Source of the DNA: Bacillota bacterium
GTDB lineage: Bacteria > Bacillota > UBA4882 > UBA10575
Direction: 5' to 3'
Assembly (NCBI GenBank): GCA_003511465.1
Contig: DOID01000096.1
Span: forward strand, 9,464-18,243
DNA: 8,780 bases
The notes beneath the pieces are model-generated. The model made no database searches. It was not told the origin of the DNA and saw only the letters and a list, made by a program, of their open reading frames with translations. The position numbers and the translations under genes were made by a program. The first letter of the stretch is position 1, and every line of letters starts with the position of its first letter. Shown here piece by piece: positions 1 through 5,385 of the stretch.

Positions 1-35
1 AGTACCAACAAGAAACGTAACCTTTTCCAAACCAC
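1..35 (-). CDS. Start of a TPP-riboswitch-controlled gene (5' end only)
   Basis: Only the first 11 complete codons lie in the window. The reading begins with GTG at 35-33 and gives MVWKRLRFLLV before running off the left edge. The start is supported by a strong Shine-Dalgarno sequence (AGGAGG within 42-50 on the minus strand) 8 bases upstream. The basic-then-hydrophobic beginning looks like a signal peptide or a first membrane helix. A TPP riboswitch and terminator directly upstream make a thiamine-related function very likely. Together with the hydrophobic N-terminus this suggests a transporter component, such as a thiamine-precursor binding lipoprotein or a permease. That functional guess is inference from context only; the protein itself is not visible. 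Confidence 0.55.
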   Translation of the reverse strand, partial: MVWKRLRFLLV

Positions 36-79
36 AATAAATTCCTCCTCTACGGGATGCTCCAGTTAACCTAATTAAC

Positions 80-107
80 AAAAAAATCCCCTGAAAAGGG
101 GGTTTTT
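80..107 (-). terminator. Intrinsic terminator of the TPP riboswitch (expression platform)
   Basis: On the minus strand, a run of A, then CCCCC, a short loop, GGGG and a run of seven T follow directly after the TPP aptamer and precede the GTG start at 35. This is the classic off-switch of a transcription-attenuating TPP riboswitch: TPP binding would favour this hairpin and stop transcription before the gene. Confidence 0.8.
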
Positions 108-114
108 CCACTTG

Positions 115-179
115 CTCCCTACGCCGGCATTACCCGGATCAGGTTCGGAGGGTATAATCTCAGCTCTTGCGAGCACCCC
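115..179 (-). promoter_or_regulatory. TPP riboswitch (THI element)
   Basis: Read on the minus strand, the segment carries the hallmark THI-box blocks in order: GGGGTGC at the 5' end (179-173), CTGAGAT, ATACCC, GAACCTGATC, then the GGTAATGCC and GCGTAGGGA blocks at the 3' end. These form the pyrimidine-sensing and pyrophosphate-sensing helices of the thiamine pyrophosphate aptamer. A terminator follows at 107-80 and then a coding start at 35. Known TPP elements of this design lower expression of thiamine synthesis or uptake genes when TPP is plentiful. The call rests on direct motif recognition and is strong. The outer P1 helix was not resolved by eye. Confidence 0.93.
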
Positions 180-194
180 TTTTAATTTATTCCG

Positions 195-223
195 ATCATA
201 CCATAAATTATACCTAGAGGCAA
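195..223 (-). promoter_or_regulatory. Promoter of the TPP-riboswitch transcript
   Basis: On the minus strand, TTGCCT (223-218) is followed after 17 bases by TATGAT (200-195), a sigma-A-like -35/-10 pair. The start of transcription would fall about 10 bases before the riboswitch begins. The spacing to the aptamer is what a riboswitch leader needs, which supports the call. Confidence 0.6.
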
Positions 224-234
224 GAACACCCGTG

Positions 235-261
235 TTAAATGGATACAACGCAAAAAGCTTT
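235..261 (+). repeat. Intergenic repeat, copy 1 (left of fic)
   Basis: The 20 bases GGATACAACGCAAAAAGCTT (241-260) recur exactly at 4028-4047, and the preceding TTAAAT is also shared (one base is inserted between the two blocks in the second copy). An inverted, slightly expanded version lies on the other side of fic at 1144-1175. It sits between the divergent promoters of the TPP transcript and of fic. Confidence 0.75.
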
Positions 262-262
262 G

Positions 263-291
263 TTGCAGTTATAAATATTACCGTCTATAAT
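263..291 (+). promoter_or_regulatory. Promoter of fic
   Basis: TTGCAG (263-268) and a perfect TATAAT (286-291) are separated by exactly 17 bases, close to the sigma-A consensus. Transcription would start near 298, giving a leader of about 40 bases to the fic ATG at 341. Confidence 0.75.
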
Positions 292-340
292 CATAATAAA
301 GAAATACGCGAAATAATTACCATGTTAGGAGGATCCCACC

Positions 341-1087
341 ATGGACCTTTACGAAAAAGTTGACCGGTTAAAGTCCTTGATTGATGAGCAACGCCCTTTA
401 GAGGACGACCTTCTCAAGGAAATAAGAGCCTATTACCGGATCGGACTTACATGGTCCAGTAATGCCATCGAAGGCAATACCCTTACCGAAAGTGAAACGA
501 AGATCCTCCTTGAGGATGGGTTAACTGTTGGTGGTAAACCCCTCCGCGATACTTTTGAATCCCTTGGCCATGCGCGCGCATACGACTTTATGTTCACATT
601 ACTCCGCAGTGAGCAAATTACTGAGACCGATGCCTTGACTATGCACCGGATGTTTTATCAAGACATCAATCCGGAGGAAGCGGGGCGTTACCGCACCCGA
701 TCAGTACTTATTACCGGCTCTAATTATGCTGTTTCCAAAGTAGAGAAGATAAAGAAAGACGTGGCAACCTTATTTCAATGGGTAGCCGTAGAAAGGAAGA
801 ATTATCATCCTGTCAAATTTGCCGCCCAACTACATAAGAGGTTTGTCTTTATCCACCCCTTTATTGATGGAAACGGTAGAATAGCACGGTTGTTAATGAA
901 TACCGCCCTGATCCAAGCTGGTTATATGGTTGCGGTAATACCACCAATCTTACGGGAAAACTATATAGCTTTGCTTGAGCAAGCTCACCAAGATGACCGA
1001 CCATTTATGGACTTTATCGCCGAACGAGTTTTAGAATCCGAAAAAGAAATCATGCGGCTGTTGCACATCCCTTTTTCTGAAATATAA
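341..1087 (+). CDS. fic: Fic-domain protein (putative AMP-transferase, class II)
   Basis: This is a 248-residue Fic family protein. Fic enzymes usually transfer AMP from ATP to a hydroxyl side chain of a target protein; some use other nucleotides or remove AMP. The core motif HPFIDGNGRIAR is intact at residues 172-183, with catalytic His172, Asp176 and the GNGR phosphate-binding turn. Near the N-terminus SNAIEG (residues 40-45) matches the inhibitory motif (S/T)xxxE(G/N), which places it in class II, where an N-terminal helix restrains the active site in the same chain. No separate antitoxin gene lies beside it, consistent with self-inhibition. The ATG has AGGAGG 8 bases upstream (327-332). 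The gene appears to be a single-gene unit, transcribed from its own promoter and bounded by inverted repeats. Its target and whether it is active are unknown. Confidence 0.93.
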   Translation: MDLYEKVDRLKSLIDEQRPLEDDLLKEIRAYYRIGLTWSSNAIEGNTLTESETKILLEDGLTVGGKPLRDTFESLGHARAYDFMFTLLRSEQITETDALTMHRMFYQDINPEEAGRYRTRSVLITGSNYAVSKVEKIKKDVATLFQWVAVERKNYHPVKFAAQLHKRFVFIHPFIDGNGRIARLLMNTALIQAGYMVAVIPPILRENYIALLEQAHQDDRPFMDFIAERVLESEKEIMRLLHIPFSEI

Positions 1088-1102
1088 TCTCAAAATTAGG
1101 CA

Positions 1103-1131
1103 TTGACAATTTTAATCGTCTGTATTATTCT
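1103..1131 (+). promoter_or_regulatory. Probable promoter of the aroF T-box transcript
   Basis: A perfect TTGACA (1103-1108) is followed after 17 bases by TATTCT (1126-1131), which matches 4 of 6 bases of the -10 consensus. Transcription would start near 1138, run through the repeat at 1144-1175 and enter the T-box leader. No better promoter was seen between this point and the T-box. Confidence 0.6.
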
Positions 1132-1143
1132 CATGCTAATACT

Positions 1144-1175
1144 AAAGCTTTTTGCGTAGGATCTTATCCATTAAA
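1144..1175 (-). repeat. Intergenic repeat, inverted copy right of fic
   Basis: AAAGCTTTTTGCGT (1144-1157) is the exact reverse complement of ACGCAAAAAGCTTT at the end of the copy left of fic. After an insertion of a few bases, TATCCAT (1165-1171) again mirrors ATGGATA of that copy, and the similarity continues weakly into TTAAA. The two copies face each other across fic. Confidence 0.65.
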
Positions 1176-1216
1176 GAAGATTGGATAGATAAATGACAAC
1201 ACAAAAAGCCCGAATC

Positions 1217-1507
1217 AAAAGCGATGAAAGGGAAAAGTAAGTATAAAAGGTTTTCACAGCGAGCCGGGATTGGTGTGAGCCTGGTAAAATGATTTATACC
1301 GAAGTTCTCCCCGGAGCTGCCGGCTGAATACAGTTGTTATTAGGCTGGGTCGGTTTCTCCAACCGTTATCCACGGAGAGCATATCGGAAAGACTAATGAG
1401 TTTTTCCCGTATGTTCCAAAGTGGTTTCCTTTTTTAAAGGATTCAAATTGGGTGGTACCGCGTGGATGTTTAGCTCCTCGTCCCTCTAGGGATCAGGGGT
1501 TTTTTTA
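1217..1507 (+). promoter_or_regulatory. T-box leader controlling aroF (probable tRNA-Phe sensor)
   Basis: The signature T-box TGGGTGGTACCGCG is present at 1449-1462. The Stem I elements are recognisable: GCGATGAAAGG with an AGTA stretch near 1221-1242, the distal-arm segment GAGCCGGG...GGTGTGAGCCTGG at 1261-1283, and GGAGCTGCCGGCTGAA near 1313-1328. A small hairpin CGGTT/AACCG (1351-1365) followed by TTATC precedes the antiterminator. In the usual specifier position, after GAAG, the codon is TTC (1305-1307), so the leader would read uncharged tRNA-Phe. GTT (Val) or CTC (Leu) are possible if the alignment is shifted. TCGTCCCT (1478-1485) can pair with the T-box side or with the terminator. Control of a DAHP synthase by phenylalanine supply makes biochemical sense. 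The T-box call is very strong; the Phe assignment is moderate. Confidence 0.93.
1474..1507 (+). terminator. T-box-regulated intrinsic terminator before aroF
   Basis: CTCCTCGTCCCT pairs with AGGGATCAGGGG (one mismatch and some G-T pairs), followed by a run of eight T starting at 1500. Its 5' arm overlaps the sequence needed for the T-box antiterminator, so the two structures are mutually exclusive. Confidence 0.88.
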
Positions 1508-1542
1508 TTTACGATAATATAAATGATCAAGGAGGTAGCAAG

Positions 1543-2556
1543 ATGATCATTATCATGCGCCCAGGGGCAACGAAAGACCAAATCAAACAGGTAGAGGAAA
1601 AAATCATCAGTCTGGGTTTTAAAGCCCATCCGATCTTCGGAGAGATTAAGACCGTTATTGGTGCCATCGGAGAGAAAAGATTATTAGACACGCCAGCGAT
1701 CACCAACATGCCTGGTGTAGAAGACATCGTGCCGATTATGAAACCCTACAAGCTAGCCTGTCGAGAACTACAACAAACCAAAACAATCATCCAACTTGAT
1801 GATATTACCATCGGCGGTCCGGAAATTGTCATTATCGCCGGACCCTGCGCCGTCGAGAGCGAACAGGTGTTTTATGCGACCGCCCATAAAGTAAAAAAGG
1901 CCGGTGCCAAAATCCTCCGGGGCGGCGCCTTTAAGCCCCGCACTTCTCCTTATTCCTTCCAAGGACTGGAGGAAGAAGGGCTCAAAATGCTAGAGATCGC
2001 CCGGCAAGAAACAGGATTGAAGATCGTCACCGAGGTGATCGATACCCGGGACGTGGAATTAGTGGCAAAGTATGCCGATATCCTACAAATTGGGGCCAGA
2101 AATATGCAAAATTTCCGTCTCCTTAGAGAAGCAGGCACCAGCGGCAAACCAGTTTTATTGAAAAGAGGCCTAGCCGCCACAATTGAGGAATGGCTAATGG
2201 CTGCAGAATACATTATCTCCACTGGCAATTCCAAGATCATCCTTTGTGAAAGGGGGATCCGCACCTTTGAAACGGCCACGAGAAATACGATTGATATTAG
2301 CGCAATTCCCGTGGTAAAAGAACTGTCCCACCTTCCCATCATCGTCGACCCCAGCCATGCCACCGGTACATGGAAATATGTTGATGCCCTCTCAAAAGCT
2401 GCTGTAGCGGCTGGGGCTGACGGACTGATCATTGAAGTACACAATGATCCTTCCCATGCCTTATGTGACGGCCCCCAATCCCTACGCCCAGAGAAATTTA
2501 CACAATTGGTCGAAGAGTTAAAAGCGGTGGCTTCAGCTATCCACCGCAGGATCTGA
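1543..2556 (+). CDS. aroF: 3-deoxy-7-phosphoheptulonate synthase (DAHP synthase), type I-beta
   Basis: The protein has 337 residues and catalyses the first step of the shikimate pathway, joining phosphoenolpyruvate and erythrose 4-phosphate. Residues 1-70 form a ferredoxin-like regulatory domain of the kind found in Thermotoga-type enzymes, followed by the TIM-barrel catalytic domain. Visible family motifs are GPCAVES (100-106, metal ligand Cys102), RGGAFKPRTSPYSFQG (126-141, with the phosphate-binding KPR at 131-133), the metal ligand His272 in DPSHATG, Glu298, and Asp309 in CDGPQSL. The ATG has AAGGAGGT at 1529-1536, 7 bases upstream. The N-terminal domain suggests feedback inhibition by an aromatic amino acid, and the upstream T-box adds transcriptional control by charged tRNA. 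It is transcribed alone, and its last 20 bases overlap the end of the convergent ispDF. The gene name follows common Firmicutes usage. Confidence 0.96.
   Translation: MIIIMRPGATKDQIKQVEEKIISLGFKAHPIFGEIKTVIGAIGEKRLLDTPAITNMPGVEDIVPIMKPYKLACRELQQTKTIIQLDDITIGGPEIVIIAGPCAVESEQVFYATAHKVKKAGAKILRGGAFKPRTSPYSFQGLEEEGLKMLEIARQETGLKIVTEVIDTRDVELVAKYADILQIGARNMQNFRLLREAGTSGKPVLLKRGLAATIEEWLMAAEYIISTGNSKIILCERGIRTFETATRNTIDISAIPVVKELSHLPIIVDPSHATGTWKYVDALSKAAVAAGADGLIIEVHNDPSHALCDGPQSLRPEKFTQLVEELKAVASAIHRRI
2524..2547. repeat. Hairpin in the convergent aroF/ispDF overlap
   Basis: GCGGTGG (2524-2530) and CCACCGC (2541-2547) are perfect 7-base inverted arms around a 10-base loop, spanning the 20-base tail-to-tail overlap of the two genes. 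No T-run follows in either direction, so it is not a standard terminator, but no other terminator was seen between the genes. It may help end or stabilise both transcripts; that role is inference. Confidence 0.4.
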
Positions 2557-3787
2557 CTTTAACTAACGTCACCACCTGAACGGCGATTCCCTCTTTGCGG
2601 CCAGTAAAACCCAGTCCTTCGGTGGTGGTGGCCTTTATATTTACATCAGTTAAAGGTAAATCCAGGAGCGTCGCGACGGTTGACCGGATCGCCGGACGAT
2701 AGGGAGCAAGTTTGGGGTACTGGGCGATGACGGTAACATCAACATTCACCAAACGGGCTCCCTTTTGGGTTAATTTAGCCAGTACTCTTTCCAGTAAGCG
2801 CCGACTATCGATATTTTTATACGCCGGATCGGTATCAGGAAACAATTCTCCGATGTCACCGCCACCAATCGCTCCCAGCAAGGCATCGATGAGCGCATGA
2901 ATCAGTACATCAGCGTCGGAATGACCTTCCAGACCGACCGGAGCGGGAATCTCAACACCGCCTAAAACCAGCCGACGACCGCTGACTAGCCGGTGGACAT
3001 CGAACCCCTGTCCGACGCGGAGTTTGGTTTCGCTCAAGAGCTCCTTTGCAGTTTCTCTTTCCTGCAAAAGCGCCGCTGCCATCGGTAAATCATCGGGGGT
3101 AGTAATTTTTATGTTCCGGTAAGAACCGCACACCATCTGTACCGGATGGCCGGTCTTTTCCACCAAAGCGGCATCATCGGTGGCGGTTATCTTTTCAACC
3201 CGCGCCAAGGTATAAGCAGCCATCAGTACCGGCCAGGTAAAGACCTGGGGCGTTTGTACCGCCCAGAGTCGGCTCCGCTCAGGGGTCGCCGTAATGATCC
3301 CGTCCGCTCCTACTTCTTTAATGGTGTCCTTCACCGGCACACCAACACAGGCCGCTCCGCAGCTTCGGGCTACGTCCAGCGCCCGACGGATCGCCTCCGT
3401 CTCCACTAGCGGCCGGGCGGCATCATGGATCACCACCAGCCGCTGTGCCTCCGGCACCCGCCAACTTGTCCAGGCCTTGACTGCCGATAAAGCCGAGGCG
3501 ATTGAGTCTTGTCTTTCCTGTCCACCGGCACAAAAAAGCACTTCCCGTTCAGGAAGACCTTTTTCCAGCTCCTGCCGAAACGCTCCTTCCTCGGCAGAGG
3601 ACACCGGAACAAAAAAGGCTTCAATTTCCGGAAGGTTAAGCGCCTTCATACTCCGGAGGAAAATGGTTTCTCCGGCTAATTCCAGCAGAAGTTTCTGTTT
3701 CCCCTGCTTACTTTCACCCTGCATCCGTCGACCAGCCCCGGCTGCCGGGATAATGGCCACTACTTGCCAGTCGTTTAATCCGTCCAT
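2537..3787 (-). CDS. ispDF: Bifunctional IspD/IspF enzyme of the MEP isoprenoid pathway
   Basis: This 416-residue fusion carries two enzymes of the methylerythritol phosphate route to isoprenoids. Residues 1 to about 245 are IspD, which attaches CMP to 2-C-methyl-D-erythritol 4-phosphate: the nucleotide-binding PAAGAGRRM is at 14-22, VVIHDAARPLV at 118-128 and VPVKDT at 150-155. Residues 256-412 are IspF, which forms the 2,4-cyclodiphosphate: GFDVHRL holds metal ligands Asp263 and His265, GHSDADV is at 288-294, His297 is the third ligand, and GFTGRKEGI (393-401) closes the active site. Both halves look complete. An in-frame TGA just upstream fixes ATG 3787-3785 as the earliest possible start; the ribosome site (GGTGA) is weak. 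In most Firmicutes the two genes are separate and follow yacL. Here a terminator and an inserted hairpin element separate this gene from yacL, so it probably has its own promoter, which I could not pin down. Confidence 0.95.
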   Translation of the reverse strand: MDGLNDWQVVAIIPAAGAGRRMQGESKQGKQKLLLELAGETIFLRSMKALNLPEIEAFFVPVSSAEEGAFRQELEKGLPEREVLFCAGGQERQDSIASALSAVKAWTSWRVPEAQRLVVIHDAARPLVETEAIRRALDVARSCGAACVGVPVKDTIKEVGADGIITATPERSRLWAVQTPQVFTWPVLMAAYTLARVEKITATDDAALVEKTGHPVQMVCGSYRNIKITTPDDLPMAAALLQERETAKELLSETKLRVGQGFDVHRLVSGRRLVLGGVEIPAPVGLEGHSDADVLIHALIDALLGAIGGGDIGELFPDTDPAYKNIDSRRLLERVLAKLTQKGARLVNVDVTVIAQYPKLAPYRPAIRSTVATLLDLPLTDVNIKATTTEGLGFTGRKEGIAVQVVTLVKVRSCGG

Positions 3788-3929
3788 GCTTCTTCACCGC
3801 CAAGATTTAAATTACGTAGTTTAAGATTTTAATTTCGAAATTATCCTGTTTAATTAATTAGACTTCTTTCAGGCAGTTCCTCCCATTTTACCAGAACAGA
3901 ATAATTAGCATTAATTAGTGCAAGATCGG

Positions 3930-4045
3930 GCTTTTTGCGTTGTTGTTTGATTCAACTATCCCAATACAATATATCGATAGCCTAATATAAGTTGAACACT
4001 ATATATTGTATTGGGACCTTTTAAATAGGATACAACGCAAAAAGC
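3930..4045. mobile_element. MITE-like inverted-repeat element
   Basis: The 116-base segment is almost symmetric. Outer arms GCTTTTTGCGTTGT (3930-3943) and ACAACGCAAAAAGC (4032-4045) match over 14 bases. Inner arms TCCCAATACAATATAT (3959-3974) and ATATATTGTATTGGGA (4001-4016) match over 16. The spacers between outer and inner arms are 15 bases on both sides, and the central loop is 26 bases. The element is flanked by AGATCGG at 3923-3929 and 4048-4054, which looks like a target-site duplication apart from two extra T on the right. There is no coding capacity, as expected for a non-autonomous element moved by a transposase elsewhere. It could instead be a structured RNA or a chromosomal hairpin; the flanking duplication favours a mobile origin. 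Confidence 0.6.
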
Positions 4046-4047
4046 TT
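4028..4047 (+). repeat. Intergenic repeat, copy 2 (right end of the MITE-like element)
   Basis: GGATACAACGCAAAAAGCTT is identical over 20 bases to 241-260, beside the fic promoter. Here it forms the right terminal arm of the hairpin element; the left arm (3930-3943) is the inverted partner. Confidence 0.8.
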
Positions 4048-4074
4048 AGATCGGTGGAGGACTTTTCGGAAAAC

Positions 4075-4095
4075 AAAAAAGCGGGAAATCCCGCT
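4075..4095 (-). terminator. Terminator downstream of yacL
   Basis: On the minus strand, AGCGGG and CCCGCT enclose a short loop and are followed by a run of six T. It lies about 70 bases after the yacL stop and ends that transcript before ispDF. Confidence 0.85.
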
Positions 4096-4164
4096 CTTAA
4101 ACGTATGTACAAACAGCTATAATTCCATTAAGAAAAGCCAATCGCCTTTGGGAGCGACGACTTC

Positions 4165-5247
4165 CTACGAGAGGGATGATGCTCTCGGGACCAAGACCTC
4201 TTTCGGCTTGGCAAAGATCATCCGTCCGGCGGCGGTCTGGAGGACGCTGGTCACCGTCACCATAATTTCCTCCCCGATATACTGCCGTCCGCCATCCACC
4301 ACAATCATCGTTCCATCTTCCAGGTAAGCAACACCTTGTCCCAGTTCTTTGCCATCTTTGATCACCTGGATAACAATCTCTTCGCCGGGAAGAACCACCG
4401 GCTTTATTGCGTTTGCTAATTCATTGATATTTAAGACATGCACACCGTAGAGTTCGGCCACCTTATTCAAATTGTAGTCATTCGTAATTACCTTGGCCCC
4501 CAAGACTTTAGCAAGGCGGACGATTTTCGTGTCCACATCGTTCAGTTCTTCAAAATCCTGATCGTAGATGCGGATGGTAACACTGGCATCCTTCTGCATT
4601 TTATTGAGGATATCCAAACCCCGTCGGCCACGATTTCGCTTTAGGGAATCGGAAGAATCGGCAATCCTTTGCAACTCGGCAACGACAAAACCGGGAACAA
4701 CAAAGATCCCCTCCATAAACCCAGTCTGGGCCACATCCATAATCCGCCCGTCGATAATACTACTGGTATCTAAAACCTTATAGGAAGCCTTTCCGGCAGG
4801 ATACTTGCCTCTAGCCGGTGTTTTTTCGCCAGTTTTTGAAATACTACCAAAAAAACTAAGGATTTCTTCCTTTTTTCTGTGCGTAAGCCGACTAACCGCT
4901 CCGGTAATCGTCAGGATAATTAGCAAAGCAACCAGATTCCCCAGCAAACCGGGCAAACTATTCAAGGGCATCGTGACGACAAAGATTCCCGAGAGCAGTA
5001 AGCCGAAGAATAAGCCGAGCCCATCAACGAGCAGTTCGGGAACGGTGATCTTCTGAAGGCTCTCTTCAAGCTTGGACCATAACCTAGGTAGCAGGGAGTT
5101 GGTAATAAAATACCCCAGGACAAAGCCGAGCAGCGCACAGAAGGAAATCACCAACCAATGGAGATGGGGAAAGAAGAAATACACAAAATAATAACCAACA
5201 AAACCAGTGGAAATTCCAAACAAGATTGTCAGGATCTTCGTAAACAA
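4165..5247 (-). CDS. yacL: Membrane-anchored PIN-TRAM domain protein (YacL family)
   Basis: The protein has 360 residues. Four hydrophobic segments at about 5-26, 31-48, 72-91 and 98-118 anchor it in the membrane. A charged linker follows, then a PIN nuclease-like domain from about 155 to 275 with the acidic residues expected for metal binding: Asp160 in VLDTSSIIDGR, Glu191, Asp239 in DVDTK and Asp257 in TNDYNL. A TRAM domain, a likely RNA-binding fold, occupies about 282-345. Architecture and location next to disA and ispDF match B. subtilis YacL. The biological substrate of the family is poorly defined; ribonuclease activity is inferred from the PIN fold. The start is TTG (5247-5245) with AGGAGG 9 bases upstream (5262-5257). 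Terminators lie on both sides, so the gene seems to be its own transcription unit, although no convincing promoter was seen. Confidence 0.9.
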   Translation of the reverse strand: MFTKILTILFGISTGFVGYYFVYFFFPHLHWLVISFCALLGFVLGYFITNSLLPRLWSKLEESLQKITVPELLVDGLGLFFGLLLSGIFVVTMPLNSLPGLLGNLVALLIILTITGAVSRLTHRKKEEILSFFGSISKTGEKTPARGKYPAGKASYKVLDTSSIIDGRIMDVAQTGFMEGIFVVPGFVVAELQRIADSSDSLKRNRGRRGLDILNKMQKDASVTIRIYDQDFEELNDVDTKIVRLAKVLGAKVITNDYNLNKVAELYGVHVLNINELANAIKPVVLPGEEIVIQVIKDGKELGQGVAYLEDGTMIVVDGGRQYIGEEIMVTVTSVLQTAAGRMIFAKPKEVLVPRASSLS

Positions 5248-5310
5248 CTGTTGGCACCTCCTTTCTTCTTAATTTATCCATAAGTTAAAATAATATCCCT
5301 CTCATTAACA

Positions 5311-5356
5311 ATCCCCTTCTTCCCAATCATCATACAAGTTATGGGTAGAAGGGGAT
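5311..5356. repeat. Large inverted repeat between carD and yacL
   Basis: ATCCCCTTCTTCCCA (5311-5325) and TGGGTAGAAGGGGAT (5342-5356) pair over 15 positions with one mismatch, around a 16-base loop. It follows the T-run of the carD terminator and lies in the yacL 5' region. It has no T-run, so it is not an ordinary terminator; a leader structure, an operator or a small hairpin insertion are possible. Confidence 0.55.
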
Positions 5357-5360
5357 CACT

Positions 5361-5384
5361 AAAAAAAAAGCCAGTTATCCTGGC
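5361..5384 (-). terminator. Terminator downstream of carD
   Basis: On the minus strand GCCAG, a 5-base loop and CTGGC are followed by nine T. The hairpin begins 2 bases after the carD stop codon. Confidence 0.9.
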
Positions 5385-5385
5385 G

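Larger units (their letters stand above)
3788..4164. other. 377-base gap between ispDF and yacL: no gene
   Basis: No credible coding region was found. The gap is AT-rich and contains the yacL terminator (4075-4095), a 116-base MITE-like hairpin (3930-4045) and a perfect 14-base palindrome TAATTTCGAAATTA (3830-3843) that lies about 43 bases before the ispDF ATG. For ispDF on the minus strand, TTGCAC (3923-3918) and TATTCT (3903-3898) are only 14 bases apart. That is too short for a confident promoter. Confidence 0.6.

Noticed and set aside
112..363. Open frame of 83 codons across the TPP riboswitch and fic promoter
   Set aside because: It runs over the riboswitch on the opposite strand and through the fic promoter, has no ribosome site and has no protein-like composition.
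341..1087. fic as the toxin of a two-gene toxin-antitoxin pair
   Set aside because: No small partner gene lies on either side with proper spacing, and the inhibitory motif is within the Fic protein itself.
1301..1309. Valine (GTT) or leucine (CTC) specifier in the T-box
   Set aside because: Both require shifting the usual GAA-N-codon spacing, and neither fits control of a DAHP synthase as well as TTC for phenylalanine. Kept only as an alternative.
1950..2444. 164-codon frame antisense to aroF
   Set aside because: It lies wholly inside the well-supported aroF gene, lacks a ribosome site and shows no recognisable domain.
3294..3824. 176-codon frame antisense to ispDF
   Set aside because: It mirrors the IspD coding region, with low-complexity Ser/Ala/Arg-rich content and no start signal.
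3930..4047. CRISPR array or a transcription terminator at the repeated hairpin
   Set aside because: Only one inverted pair is present, without regularly spaced direct repeats. There is no T-run after the stems as needed for a terminator.
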